NCBI GenBank assembly: GCA_040216735.1
Contig: JAVJOO010000005.1
Span: 1 to 64,000 of the forward strand
Reading direction: 5' to 3'
DNA: 64,000 bases
From: Alphaproteobacteria bacterium
GTDB lineage: Bacteria; Pseudomonadota; Alphaproteobacteria; SHVP01
The first letter of the stretch is position 1; each line of letters starts with the position of its first letter. Position numbers and translations under genes: made by a program. Under the pieces are notes generated by a model. That model was not told where the DNA came from and did not search any database. It saw only the letters and a list, made by a program, of their open reading frames with translations. Positions 1-8,829 of the stretch are shown piece by piece.

Positions 1-1212
1 CGCGAGATCGGCGACTTCATCGCCGAAGCCATGCAGCGCGTCGGCAAAGAAGGCGTCATCACGGTTGAAGAGGCCAAGGGCATGGACACCGAACTCGACG
101 TCGTCGAGGGGATGCAGTTCGACCGCGGCTACCTGTCGCCATACTTCGTCACCAATGCCGAAAAGATGCTGGCCGACCTGCAGGACGCTTACATCCTGCT
201 CCACGAGAAGAAACTTTCGAGCCTGCAACCGCTCCTGCCGGTGCTTGAGGCTATCGTACAAACCGGCAAGCCGCTCGTGATTGTCGCCGAAGACATCGAG
301 GGCGAGGCCTTGGCGACCCTGGTCGTCAACAAATTGCGCGGCGGCCTCAAGGTCGCGGCCGTCAAGGCCCCTGGCTTTGGCGACCGGCGCAAGGCACAGC
401 TCGAAGACATCGCCATCTTGACCGGCGGCACGGTGATTTCCGAAGACCTCGGGATCAAGCTTGAGAACGTGACCGTCGACATGCTCGGCACCGCCAAGAC
501 AGTGTCGATCACCAAAGAAGACACGACGATCATCGAAGGGTCGGGCAAGAAGAAGGACATTCAGGATCGCTGCAACCAGATCCGCGCCCAGATCGAAGAC
601 ACCACCTCGGAATACGACAAAGAGAAGCTGCAGGAGCGTTTGGCTAAGTTGGCGGGCGGCGTCGCGGTGATCCGCGTCGGCGGCGCGACCGAGGTCGAGG
701 TGAAGGAACGCAAAGACCGGGTCGACGATGCCCTGCATTCCACTCGCGCGGCGGTGGAGGAGGGCGTGGTCCCGGGCGGCGGCGTGACGCTGCTCTATGC
801 GAGCCGAGTCCTCGAAAAGCTCACCGGCGATAACCACGACGAGCAAATGGGGATCAAGATCGTGCAGCGGGCGCTCCAGCAACCGTTGCGCCAGATCGTC
901 GAAAACGCCGGCGTCAGCGGCGCGGTCGTGGCTGGCAAACTGCTCGAAGGCAAGGACAACCGTCGCGGCTTCAATGCGCAGACCGAGGAATACGTCGACA
1001 TGGTCAAGGAAGGGATTATCGATCCGGCGAAGGTCGTCCGGATTGCCCTCGAAGACGCCGCGTCGATCGCCGGTTTGATGATCACCACCGAGGCCATGAT
1101 TGCCGACCACCCTGAGAAGAAGGGTGCCGGACCTGCGATGCCGCCGGATATGGGTGGCATGGGCGGAATGGGTGGCATGGGCGGAATGGGCGGCATGGGC
1201 GGCATGATGTAG
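1..1212 (+). CDS. groEL: Chaperonin GroEL, C-terminal three quarters (5' end outside window)
   Basis: The reading frame is already open at base 1 and gives the last 403 residues of the 60-kDa chaperonin, which folds cytosolic proteins in a double heptameric ring with GroES. About 140 N-terminal residues lie before the window. The apical-domain segment, the later ATP-site region with GGGVTLLYA, and the conserved stretch ending [10 protein letters not shown] are all intact. The protein ends in the flexible GGM repeat tail typical of the family. A rho-independent terminator follows immediately. The groES gene would be expected just upstream, out of view. The internal ATG at base 31 is not the start. 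Confidence 0.98.
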   Translation, partial: REIGDFIAEAMQRVGKEGVITVEEAKGMDTELDVVEGMQFDRGYLSPYFVTNAEKMLADLQDAYILLHEKKLSSLQPLLPVLEAIVQTGKPLVIVAEDIEGEALATLVVNKLRGGLKVAAVKAPGFGDRRKAQLEDIAILTGGTVISEDLGIKLENVTVDMLGTAKTVSITKEDTTIIEGSGKKKDIQDRCNQIRAQIEDTTSEYDKEKLQERLAKLAGGVAVIRVGGATEVEVKERKDRVDDALHSTRAAVEEGVVPGGGVTLLYASRVLEKLTGDNHDEQMGIKIVQRALQQPLRQIVENAGVSGAVVAGKLLEGKDNRRGFNAQTEEYVDMVKEGIIDPAKVVRIALEDAASIAGLMITTEAMIADHPEKKGAGPAMPPDMGGMGGMGGMGGMGGMGGMM

Positions 1213-1239
1213 CCCTGGCACCTCGCCAAATGATACGAA

Positions 1240-1267
1240 GGGCCGCGGGGCAATCCGCGGCCCTTTT
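1240..1267 (+). terminator. Rho-independent terminator of groEL
   Basis: A perfect 9-bp stem, GGGCCGCGG (1240-1248) with CCGCGGCCC (1255-1263), has a 6-nt loop and is followed by TTTTCTTT. It lies 28 nt after the groEL stop. It also argues against starting the next gene at the ATG at 1230, which would place the hairpin inside coding sequence. Confidence 0.93.
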
Positions 1268-1286
1268 CTTTGACTTGAGGCCAACC

Positions 1287-2117
1287 ATGACTTTGCCGTC
1301 ACTCGCCGAGGTGTCATCGATTGTCGAGGCATGCGGCCGCGAGGTGGTCCTCCCGGCATTCCGGAACCTCGCCGACGTCGACATCGGCCTCAAGGGCCCG
1401 AACGACTACGTGACGGACATCGACATCGCGTCCGAGCGTTACCTCACCGAACGCCTGGCCAAACTATTGCCCGGCGCCGCGGTCGTCGGCGAGGAAACCG
1501 CCACCGACGAACCGGCGTGGCGCGAAACCCTCCGATCCGCGGACCAAGCCTGGGTAATCGATCCGATCGATGGAACGGCCAATTTCGCCGCCGGTATTTC
1601 GATATTCGGCATTCTCGTCGCGCTGGTCCAAAAGGGGATAACGACCCACGCCTGGGTACACGATCCGATCTCGACGGAAACCGCCGTGGCCGAGCGCGGC
1701 GCCGGGGCATGGATCGGCACCGATCGGTTGCACGTTGCCCAAAACAAACCAGCAGCGCACATGCAGGGCTGCCTGAATCTTCGATTTGCCGCCGAATCCG
1801 ACAAGGCGGGGCTAGTTGCAGCTATTCCGCAGATTGCGCCGACGCTCGAACTACGCTGCGCCGTGCAGATCTACCTCAATGCCGCCGCCGGGCGGTCGGA
1901 TTTCGCCGTGTTCCATAAGATGTACCCCTGGGATCATGCGGCGGGCGTGTTGCTGCATGCCGAGGCCGGCGGATATAGCCGGCATCTCGACGGCACAGCC
2001 TACAGGCCGGACGGGCCGGCGTGGGGCAATCCGATCTTGCTTGCGCCGAGGCCCGATGCCTGGGCGGCGCTGCACGCGCTCCTGTTTCCGGGGTCGCTAG
2101 GCAGCGTGCGAGCCTGA
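1287..2117 (+). CDS. Inositol monophosphatase-family phosphatase
   Basis: A 276-residue cytosolic Mg-dependent, Li-sensitive-type sugar phosphatase. The family signatures are in order: GEE at residues 68-70, the metal-binding DPIDGTANF at 92-100, and WDHAAG at 215-220 near the C-terminus. Members dephosphorylate inositol-1-phosphate, histidinol-phosphate or other phosphomonoesters, and the sequence does not decide among these. The ATG at 1287 is preferred over the one at 1230 because it lies after the groEL terminator and gives a normal N-terminus. The next gene is convergent, 18 nt away, so this is probably a single-gene transcript. Confidence 0.9.
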   Translation: MTLPSLAEVSSIVEACGREVVLPAFRNLADVDIGLKGPNDYVTDIDIASERYLTERLAKLLPGAAVVGEETATDEPAWRETLRSADQAWVIDPIDGTANFAAGISIFGILVALVQKGITTHAWVHDPISTETAVAERGAGAWIGTDRLHVAQNKPAAHMQGCLNLRFAAESDKAGLVAAIPQIAPTLELRCAVQIYLNAAAGRSDFAVFHKMYPWDHAAGVLLHAEAGGYSRHLDGTAYRPDGPAWGNPILLAPRPDAWAALHALLFPGSLGSVRA

Positions 2118-2135
2118 CCCAGGCCGGGTAGGGGT

Positions 2136-2900
2136 CTATCGCCGGACGAAGTTAAACCCAGCAAACCCCTGTTGCGCCGCCATGACCTCGATCCGATTGA
2201 TATTGATATTGGCCGGGGCGGTCAGCACATACTCGATGACATCCGCAACATTGTCGGCCGAGATCGGATCGAGGCCCTTGTAGGTCGCATCCGCCTTGTC
2301 CGAATCACCGTGGAAGCGGACCAGCGAAAACTCGGTTTCGGCGGCGCCCGGTTCGACCGAGGTGACGCGGATGTTCTTCTCGACAAGATCGGCGCGAAGA
2401 TCGAGAGAGAACTGATGGACGAACGCCTTCGAGGCGCCGTACACGTTGGCACCGAAGTAGGGGTAAGTCCCGGCAACTGAGCCGATATTGACGACGTGGC
2501 CGGTCCCGCGCGCCACCATCCCCGGCAATACCGCGCGGGTGACATACATGAGGCCCCGGATATTGGCGTCGACCATCTCGTTCCAATCGTCGAGGTCGGC
2601 TTCGTCGGCGGCGCTCAGACCTCGGGCGAGACCCGCATTGTTGACCAAACCGTAGATTCCAGCGAAGGCATCGGGGAGGGCGTCCACAGCGGCAAATACC
2701 GCGGCCTGGTCACGGACGTCGAGGGTTAGCGGGTGAAGTCCAGGCCCAAGTTCATCGGCGAGCGCTTCGAGGCGATCCGAGCGGCGGCCTGCAGCAACGA
2801 CGAAAGCACCTGCTGCGTGCAGCCGGCGGGCAGTTGCGGCGCCGAACCCCGACGTGGCGCCGGTGATCAGCACCGTTTTCCCGGCGAGGTCTACCCTCAT
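2136..2900 (-). CDS. SDR-family NADP-dependent dehydrogenase, YdfG-like
   Basis: A classical short-chain dehydrogenase/reductase of 254 residues. The Rossmann signature TGATSGFG is at 13-20, NNAG at 87-90, and catalytic Ser141, Tyr154 and Lys158 (VYGASK) are all present. The pattern around NIGSVAGTYPY and the C-terminal SLVRF segment resembles YdfG, which oxidises L-allo-threonine, serine and 3-hydroxy acids. Substrate remains inferred. The ATG at 2900 overlaps the mazG stop by ATGA, so it is translationally coupled to mazG. Ten extra upstream in-frame codons overlap mazG and are rejected. Confidence 0.9.
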   Translation of the reverse strand: MRVDLAGKTVLITGATSGFGAATARRLHAAGAFVVAAGRRSDRLEALADELGPGLHPLTLDVRDQAAVFAAVDALPDAFAGIYGLVNNAGLARGLSAADEADLDDWNEMVDANIRGLMYVTRAVLPGMVARGTGHVVNIGSVAGTYPYFGANVYGASKAFVHQFSLDLRADLVEKNIRVTSVEPGAAETEFSLVRFHGDSDKADATYKGLDPISADNVADVIEYVLTAPANININRIEVMAAQQGFAGFNFVRR

Positions 2901-3712
2901 GGCACCACCGCGCCCTTGGCCCGTTGCCACAACGCTTCCATTTCGTCCAAGGTTGCCTCCTCGATCGGTTTGTTTTCTGCCTTAAGAGATGACTCTATAT
3001 ATCTGAAACGACTGGTGAATTTGTCGTTTGTCGATCTGAGGGATTCCTCGGGGTCGAGGCCGAGGTGGCGGGCCAGGTTGGCGACAGCAAAGAGCAGATC
3101 ACCCATCTCGTCGGCGATTTCGGCACGGTCACCGGTGGCAATCGCTGCCACCAACTCACCCCGTTCTTCCTCGATTTTGGCCAAAACGGGGCCGATTTCG
3201 GGCCAGTCGAACCCAACCCGTGCCGCCCGTTTTTGTAGCTTTTCTGCGCGCTTTAAGGCGGGTAGGGCAGCGGGCACGTTATCCAGGAGACTGCGATGAT
3301 CGCCACCATTGGCAGCCCGTTCTTGAGCCTTGTGCTGCTCCCAGGCCTCGGCTTGGGCAGCCGCGTCGGCAATCGCGACATCGGCAAATACATGCGGATG
3401 ACGGCGGATCATCTTGGCGCAGATCGCCTCGACGACGTCGGCAAATCCAAAGGCACCCTCTTCCGAGGCCATTTGCGCGTGGAAGACCACCTGGAAGAGG
3501 AGGTCGCCCAGTTCGTCCTTCAACGCCGCCCGGTCACCGGTCTGGATGGCCTCACGGACTTCGTAGGCTTCCTCGATCGTATACGGCGCGATGGTCTCGA
3601 AGGTTTGCTCCAAGTCCCACGGACAGCCGTCCGACGGGTTGCGAAGGCGCCGCATGATTTCCAGAAGCCTGTCTAACGCGGTACCGGGGTCAGTCGTGGT
3701 GGGGTGGTTCAT
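2897..3712 (-). CDS. mazG: Nucleoside triphosphate pyrophosphohydrolase MazG
   Basis: A 271-residue all-helical NTP pyrophosphohydrolase that hydrolyses (d)NTPs to NMP and PPi, cleaning non-canonical nucleotides and influencing ppGpp-linked stress responses. Two MazG repeats are visible. The first holds EEAYE with DELGDLLFQVVFHAQM; the second holds EEERGEL with DEMGDLLFAVANLARH and the typical end NDKFTSRF. Length matches E. coli MazG. It is the first gene of a two-gene unit with the SDR gene. An unusual pair of AT-only palindromes lies about 85-115 nt upstream of its start. Confidence 0.95.
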   Translation of the reverse strand: MNHPTTTDPGTALDRLLEIMRRLRNPSDGCPWDLEQTFETIAPYTIEEAYEVREAIQTGDRAALKDELGDLLFQVVFHAQMASEEGAFGFADVVEAICAKMIRRHPHVFADVAIADAAAQAEAWEQHKAQERAANGGDHRSLLDNVPAALPALKRAEKLQKRAARVGFDWPEIGPVLAKIEEERGELVAAIATGDRAEIADEMGDLLFAVANLARHLGLDPEESLRSTNDKFTSRFRYIESSLKAENKPIEEATLDEMEALWQRAKGAVVP

Positions 3713-3796
3713 CGGGCGGGATTATGCGAGGGGCTTGCAGCAATCACAACATGGCCCAGCTCACGCAACGGCCTCTACCTTCAATCCATTTGTCGC

Positions 3797-3829
3797 ATAA
3801 TATATATTATGACAAATAATATATATTAT
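3797..3829. promoter_or_regulatory. Two tandem copies of a 14-bp AT-only palindrome upstream of mazG
   Basis: ATAATATATATTAT occurs at 3797-3810 and again at 3816-3829. Each copy is a perfect palindrome, and the centres are 19 bp apart. The element stands out in GC-rich surroundings, in the only sizeable gap (144 nt) between the MBL hydrolase gene and mazG. The geometry suggests a dimeric regulator bound cooperatively. Alternatives are an UP-like/promoter AT region or a transcript-end element of the upstream gene. No regulator can be named. Confidence 0.45.
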
Positions 3830-3856
3830 TTTATGCCAATGGGTTATCGTATTTAC

Positions 3857-4627
3857 CTAAGAATATACTGGGGTATCCAGAACCATGCCATCGTAGGCAG
3901 GCTCCACGCCCGGGGGCAATTCATCGCGCAGCGTCGCGTAGTCCAAAGATGTGTTCATATGGGTGAGAACCGCGCGGCGTGGTTTGACGCGCTCGATCCA
4001 GCCCAACGTCAGTGCAAGGTGTGCGTGGGTCGGATGGGGTTTTCGCTGGAGACAGTCGACAATCCAGGTATCGACCCCAGCGAGAGCTGCAAAAGCGGCT
4101 TCAGGAAGCTCCTGGACATCGGTTGAATAGGCCATCGCCCCTACCCTGAACCCCATAGTCCCGATCGGCCCGTGCTTTTGGCGAAACGGAACGACCGACA
4201 TGTCGCCGATTTGGAACCGGCCTACGATCTGGCGGGCGTTCAATATGGGCGGATAGAAGCGATTGGAGTCTTGTTCAAAGGCATACCCGAAACGTTCCTG
4301 GAGCTGGGCCAGGGTCTCTGGGTCGGCCCAAGCGTCAACGGGCCCGCGCGTTTTGAGCGCAAAGAATCGGATATCGTCGATCCCGTGGGCGTGGTCCGCG
4401 TGGGCATGGGTGAACAACACCGCATCCAACCTGTCCAAATCCGCATCCAGCGCTTGCTGGCGCAAATCCGGCGAGGTGTCGATGAGTACCTGCGTGTCGC
4501 CGTCACGGAGCAGAATTGACGCCCGCCGGCGCCGATTGCGCGGCTCGCCGGGATCGCAGTCGCCCCAATCGTTGCCGATCCGCGGCGTGCCGCCTGCGGT
4601 TCCGCACCCGAGGATGACGGCCTGCAT
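3857..4627 (-). CDS. MBL-fold metal-dependent hydrolase, PhnP-like
   Basis: A 256-residue metallo-beta-lactamase-fold phosphodiesterase-type enzyme. The N-terminal GCGTAGGTPRIG and the dinuclear metal signature HAHADH (74-79), followed by HGIDD, match the phosphoribosyl-1,2-cyclic-phosphate phosphodiesterase/PhnP-like group. No phn genes are nearby, so the substrate is unknown. In alphaproteobacteria this gene commonly follows tatD, as here, with about 5 nt spacing in what looks like one operon with metG and tatD. Confidence 0.88.
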   Translation of the reverse strand: MQAVILGCGTAGGTPRIGNDWGDCDPGEPRNRRRRASILLRDGDTQVLIDTSPDLRQQALDADLDRLDAVLFTHAHADHAHGIDDIRFFALKTRGPVDAWADPETLAQLQERFGYAFEQDSNRFYPPILNARQIVGRFQIGDMSVVPFRQKHGPIGTMGFRVGAMAYSTDVQELPEAAFAALAGVDTWIVDCLQRKPHPTHAHLALTLGWIERVKPRRAVLTHMNTSLDYATLRDELPPGVEPAYDGMVLDTPVYS

Positions 4628-4632
4628 TGCCC

Positions 4633-5418
4633 TTAGGCCGCAGCAGGCGGCGCGGCGCGGTCGAACAGCCGGAAGAAATTGGCCGTTGTGAGCGCCGCCA
4701 AGTCGTCGGCCTCAATCCCGCGCAGGGCGGCCACGGCCGCCGCGGTGTAAGCGACAAACGCGGGTTCGTTGGTCTTACCGCGCTTGGGAACCGGGGCAAG
4801 ATAGGGCGCATCGGTTTCGACCAGCAGGCGATCCGCGGGCACAGTCTTGGCGGTTTCCCGGATTGCCTCTGCGTTCTTGAACGTAACAATTCCCGAGAGC
4901 GAAATGTAAAAACCAAGGTCGATCGCCGTCTCGGCAAACGCCTGCGTCGCGCTGAAACAGTGAATCACCCCTTTGAGCGTACCGGCACCGGATTCCTCAG
5001 CGAGGATCGCCGCAGTTTCGGCATCGGCGTTACGGGTATGCACGATGATGGGCAGCCCGGTTTCCCGGCCCGCGACGCAGTGGGCGCGGAAACTCGCCGC
5101 TTGGCGCGCTCGGTCCGAATGGTCGTAGTAGAAATCGAGGCCGGTTTCGCCAATCCCGACGACCTTAGGGTGGCGCGTCAGGGCAACAATCTCGTCGGCC
5201 CGCAGAGAATCCGTATCGGCCTCATGCGGGTGAATGCCGACCGTGCACCAAATGTTGTCGTGGCTTTCGGCGATGTCCTTGACGGTCTGGTGGTTGGCGC
5301 GGTGCGTCCCGATCGTCAGCATGGCCCCGACCCCTGCCGACCGCGCCCGCGCCAACACCCCTGCCCGGTCGGTCGCCAATGCCTCGAAGTCGAGGTGGCA
5401 GTGGCTATCGACCAGCAT
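4633..5418 (-). CDS. tatD: TatD-family metal-dependent deoxyribonuclease
   Basis: A 261-residue TIM-barrel hydrolase of the TatD/YcfH family, a Mg-dependent 3'-5' exonuclease/DNase acting in DNA repair and quality control. It shows the metal-ligand motif DSHCHLDF at the N-terminus, GIHPHEAD, GETGLDFYYD, and VETDAPYLAPVP near the end. The ATG at 5418 forms an ATGA overlap with the metG stop, so translation is coupled. An in-frame upstream extension of about 85 codons lies inside metG in another frame and is not real. Confidence 0.95.
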   Translation of the reverse strand: MLVDSHCHLDFEALATDRAGVLARARSAGVGAMLTIGTHRANHQTVKDIAESHDNIWCTVGIHPHEADTDSLRADEIVALTRHPKVVGIGETGLDFYYDHSDRARQAASFRAHCVAGRETGLPIIVHTRNADAETAAILAEESGAGTLKGVIHCFSATQAFAETAIDLGFYISLSGIVTFKNAEAIRETAKTVPADRLLVETDAPYLAPVPKRGKTNEPAFVAYTAAAVAALRGIEADDLAALTTANFFRLFDRAAPPAAA

Positions 5419-6977
5419 CAGGCCGGCGCCTCGTCGAGATAGCGCGGAAAAACGCCCTGCGGTTTGGGCAGCGCGGCCCCCGGCGTGAGGCGATGGTCCC
5501 CGTCGATCGCGGCGAAGTCGCGCCCGTCTGCCGCGACCGCCAATTGATCCAGTAGCGCCGCCGCCGATTGCGGGACGAAGGGTTGGACCAAGATCCCGAG
5601 GCGCCGCACCGTTTCCGCGAGCACGTAGAGGACCGTGGCCATGCGGGCCGGATCGGTCTTTTTCAGCTCCCACGGGGCTTGGGTATCGACGTAGCGGTTG
5701 GCATCGCCCACGACCCGCCAGATTTCGGCCAGGGCGTTATGGAACGCTAAGTCGGTGTCGATAATGTCCCGGACCTTGGGCAGCAGGGCCCCCGCAGACT
5801 CGAGGAGTGCTTCGTCGGCGGCTTCAAGGGCACCGTGTTGGGGCACTTGCGCGCCGCAATTTTTGGCGATCATCGACAAAACGCGCTGCGCGAGGTTGCC
5901 GAGGTCGTTGGCCAGATCGCTGTTGATGCGGTTGACGATCGACTCGTGCGAGAAGCTGCCGTCCTGCCCGAATGGCACTTCGCGCAGCAGGAAATAGCGG
6001 ATCGGGTCGAGCCCGTAGCGGTCGATCATGTCGCGGGGCGCCAACACGTTACCGAGCGATTTCGACATCTTCTGGCCCTCGATATTGAGGAAGCCATGGC
6101 AAAAAACATGCTTGGGCAGCGCGAGACCTGCGGCGAGCAGAAAAGCCGGCCAGTAGACCGTGTGGAATCGCACGATGTCCTTGCCGATGATGTGGTAGTC
6201 GGCCGGCCAGTAGCGAACGAACTTGTCCGAGTCGACGTCGGGGTAGCCAACCCCTGTGATGTAGTTGGTCAGCGCGTCGAGCCAGACGTACATCACGTGA
6301 TCGTCATCGCCGGGCACCCGGATTCCCCAGGTTAACCGGCGCCGCGAGACCGATAGGTCGCGTAGACCGGACTTCACGAAACTGATGACTTCGTTGCGCC
6401 GGCTCGCCGGCTGAATGAAGTCGGGATGGGTTTCGAAATGTTGCAACAGCCGGTCAGCCCAGTGCGACAGGCGAAAGAAGTAGCTGTCCTCCTCGACCCA
6501 CTCGACCTCGGCGCCGGAGGGCGCGAAGAACGCCCCGCCCTCACCCTTGGTGAGCTCGTCTTCGGTGAAGTAAGCCTCGTCGCGGACCGAGTACCAACCG
6601 CTGTAGTTGCCGCGAAAGATCTCGCCGGCATCGACCAGCTTTTGCCAGATCGCCTGGGACGCCCGGTGATGGCGCGCTTCGCTGGTACGTACGAAATCGT
6701 CGTTGGAGATGTTGAGGTAGCCGGCCATCGCTTGGAATTTCGCGGTGTTGCCGTCCACGAAGACTTGCGGATCGATACCCGCTTTCGCGGCAGTCCGGGC
6801 GTTCTTTTCGCCGTATTCGTCGGTGCCGGTCAGGAACATCACGTCAAAGCCGTCCAGGCGCTTGAAGCGTGCCAGTGCGTCGCTCGCAATCGCCTCATAG
6901 GCATGACCCAAATGGGGCGCACCGTTGACGTACGAGATCGCCGTCGTGAGATAGAAAGTTTTGTTTTTGGCAGCCAT
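5418..6977 (-). CDS. metG: Methionyl-tRNA synthetase
   Basis: A class I aminoacyl-tRNA synthetase of 519 residues that charges tRNA-Met. The HIGH-type motif appears as HLGHAYEA near residue 25, the GTDEYGEKN loop follows, and KMSKSLGNV marks the second ATP motif. The connective region contains no cysteine zinc knot, and there is no C-terminal EMAP-like dimerisation domain, as in the short alphaproteobacterial type. The start is set at the ATG giving MAAKNKTFYL; 17 upstream codons are unlike the family. It sits between holB and tatD. Confidence 0.96.
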   Translation of the reverse strand: MAAKNKTFYLTTAISYVNGAPHLGHAYEAIASDALARFKRLDGFDVMFLTGTDEYGEKNARTAAKAGIDPQVFVDGNTAKFQAMAGYLNISNDDFVRTSEARHHRASQAIWQKLVDAGEIFRGNYSGWYSVRDEAYFTEDELTKGEGGAFFAPSGAEVEWVEEDSYFFRLSHWADRLLQHFETHPDFIQPASRRNEVISFVKSGLRDLSVSRRRLTWGIRVPGDDDHVMYVWLDALTNYITGVGYPDVDSDKFVRYWPADYHIIGKDIVRFHTVYWPAFLLAAGLALPKHVFCHGFLNIEGQKMSKSLGNVLAPRDMIDRYGLDPIRYFLLREVPFGQDGSFSHESIVNRINSDLANDLGNLAQRVLSMIAKNCGAQVPQHGALEAADEALLESAGALLPKVRDIIDTDLAFHNALAEIWRVVGDANRYVDTQAPWELKKTDPARMATVLYVLAETVRRLGILVQPFVPQSAAALLDQLAVAADGRDFAAIDGDHRLTPGAALPKPQGVFPRYLDEAPA

Positions 6978-7076
6978 CACAGTCACTCCAGCGGCGGTGG
7001 GGCCATGGGCCGGGCCGCCGTGGATCACCCCTCGCTTTGGCGGCGGACGATGGCCAATGGACCTGTCGGAGTCAAC

Positions 7077-8189
7077 CTACCGGCCCGTGACAACGGCATT
7101 CGAGAGCGTCGTGAAAACGTTAATGACCACCTGCTTGCGATCGAGATTGACGGCATCGGCGCGCTCGGTCAGCTCGCGGATGGAATCCCAGGCTTCGAGC
7201 CACCCGCGCGGCCGCCCCGCTTGCCACAGACGGTCGATGACGGCGCGTTCGTCACCGAGGATTTGTACCGGACGCCGCTCCTCGGCACCGGCGCGAACCA
7301 TGCGCGAGAGCCAATCGAGGAGCAGGTCGATGAAGGTGCGGTAGGTTGCCTCCTGACCGCGACGCGCGACCCGGTCGCCCAGCGCATGGATGCCGGCAAC
7401 GTCCAGTTCCGGGAGGGGCGTGAGAAGCGATACAAGCTCACGGTAGAGATCGAGCCCCCCTTGTGCCGCTAAGGCCAACGCCCGGCCGGCGCTCCCGTCG
7501 GCAAGGACCGTTAGCGCCAGACGCTCTTCGTCGGTGTAGTCCGTGAGCCGAGTGGCGAGGATGGCCGAGACCACCTCGGCAGACAGTGGCCGCAACGCGA
7601 GATTTTGACAGCGCGACCGGATCGTCGGCAATAACCGGCCCGGTGCATGCGCAACAAGGATGAGTAAGCCGCGTTTCGGCGGCTCCTCAAGTTGTTTAAG
7701 CAAGGCGTTGGCGCCGTTGAGGTTGACTTCATCGGCGGCGTCGACGACGGCCACGCGCCATCCCCCCTCGCCCGAGGTCGCGCCGAAAAACGGCCGCAAG
7801 CGGCGGACCTCGTCGACGACGATCTCGCTGCGGAGGCGTTTGGCTTTTTCGTCGTAGGTTCGCTCCAAGGTCAAGAAGTCCGCGTGGGACCCCTGTGCAA
7901 CACGGCGAAAGACCGGTGCGTCGGGCGCGATGTAGAGCGAAGCGAACCGGGGATCTTCCCCTAACGGCGACGATTCTTTCGGATCGTTGCGGCCTTGCGC
8001 CAACACAAAACGGGCGAGACGATAGGCAAGGGTCGCTTTGCCGATCCCCCGCGGTCCGGTTAGTAGCAGGGCATGGGGCAATCGACCGCTCCGCCACCAC
8101 CGTACAAGGTGCGCTTCGGCCGCTTCATGCCCCAGCAAATCCGGGTTCAGGCGTGGATGTAGGTCAAGGTCGGAATCCGGTTCGGACAT
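7077..8189 (-). CDS. holB: DNA polymerase III delta' subunit (clamp loader)
   Basis: A 370-residue AAA+ protein of the clamp-loader complex that places the beta sliding clamp on DNA. Walker A-like GPRGIGKAT is at 45-53, with the Walker B region near DAADEVN and the arginine-finger motif SRC in TIRSRCQNL. Its position between tmk and metG is the conserved order. The tmk stop is 3 nt upstream of the start. Confidence 0.93.
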   Translation of the reverse strand: MSEPDSDLDLHPRLNPDLLGHEAAEAHLVRWWRSGRLPHALLLTGPRGIGKATLAYRLARFVLAQGRNDPKESSPLGEDPRFASLYIAPDAPVFRRVAQGSHADFLTLERTYDEKAKRLRSEIVVDEVRRLRPFFGATSGEGGWRVAVVDAADEVNLNGANALLKQLEEPPKRGLLILVAHAPGRLLPTIRSRCQNLALRPLSAEVVSAILATRLTDYTDEERLALTVLADGSAGRALALAAQGGLDLYRELVSLLTPLPELDVAGIHALGDRVARRGQEATYRTFIDLLLDWLSRMVRAGAEERRPVQILGDERAVIDRLWQAGRPRGWLEAWDSIRELTERADAVNLDRKQVVINVFTTLSNAVVTGR

Positions 8190-8191
8190 GA

Positions 8192-8821
8192 CTAAATACT
8201 AAGACGCGCGCGCACGGCTTCCCAAATCCGGGCCGCAACCGCATCGACGTCGCCGGTCGCGGCAACGACGACGCAGCGTTCCGGTTCGGCTTCTGCAATT
8301 TCAAGAAACGCGTTCCGAATGCGCGCGTGGAAGGCGGCGCCCATTCGCTCGTAGCGGTCCTCGGTATCCCGGCGACCATGCGCCCTGGCAAGCCCGTCCG
8401 CCGCGTCGATGTCCAGGACAACGGTGAGGTCGGGCCACACGCCGTCGGCGGCGAGCCGGTTGATCCGCGTGACCGTGGCGCGATCGACCCCTTGGGCGTG
8501 GCCCTGATAGGCCAGCGTCGAATCGGCAAACCGATCGCAAACAACCCAGGTGCCGACGTTGAGCGCCGGCGCGACGGTCTTGCGCACATGTTCGTGGCGC
8601 GCCGCATTGTGCAACAGCACTTCGCTCAACGGTTCCCAGCGATCGACGGCGCCTTCGACCAGCAAACGTCGTATTTCCAGAGCCCCCGGTGCGCCGCCGG
8701 GTTCGCGCGTGATCAGCACCTCGCGGCCACTTGCGCGCAATCGCTCACCAAGACGCGCGACCTGGGTCGACTTGCCCGCCCCCTCGCCGCCTTCGAAGGT
8801 AATGAAACGACCCTGTGCCAC
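8192..8821 (-). CDS. tmk: Thymidylate kinase
   Basis: A 209-residue dTMP kinase, making dTDP for DNA synthesis. P-loop GGEGAGKST is at 11-19; the DRF/DR(Y) motif appears in CDRFADSTLAYQG, with a lid-type Arg-rich segment near AHGRRDTEDRYE. The start is a GTG at 8821, preceded by an AGGGGG ribosome site and 8 nt after the carboxypeptidase stop. An upstream extension of nearly 100 codons is a shadow inside the dac gene. Confidence 0.94.
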   Translation of the reverse strand: MAQGRFITFEGGEGAGKSTQVARLGERLRASGREVLITREPGGAPGALEIRRLLVEGAVDRWEPLSEVLLHNAARHEHVRKTVAPALNVGTWVVCDRFADSTLAYQGHAQGVDRATVTRINRLAADGVWPDLTVVLDIDAADGLARAHGRRDTEDRYERMGAAFHARIRNAFLEIAEAEPERCVVVAATGDVDAVAARIWEAVRARLSI

Positions 8822-8829
8822 GAACCCCC

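Noticed and set aside
1142-1209. Tandem repeat at the end of groEL, possibly a mobile or satellite repeat
   Set aside because: It simply encodes the normal GGM tail of GroEL.
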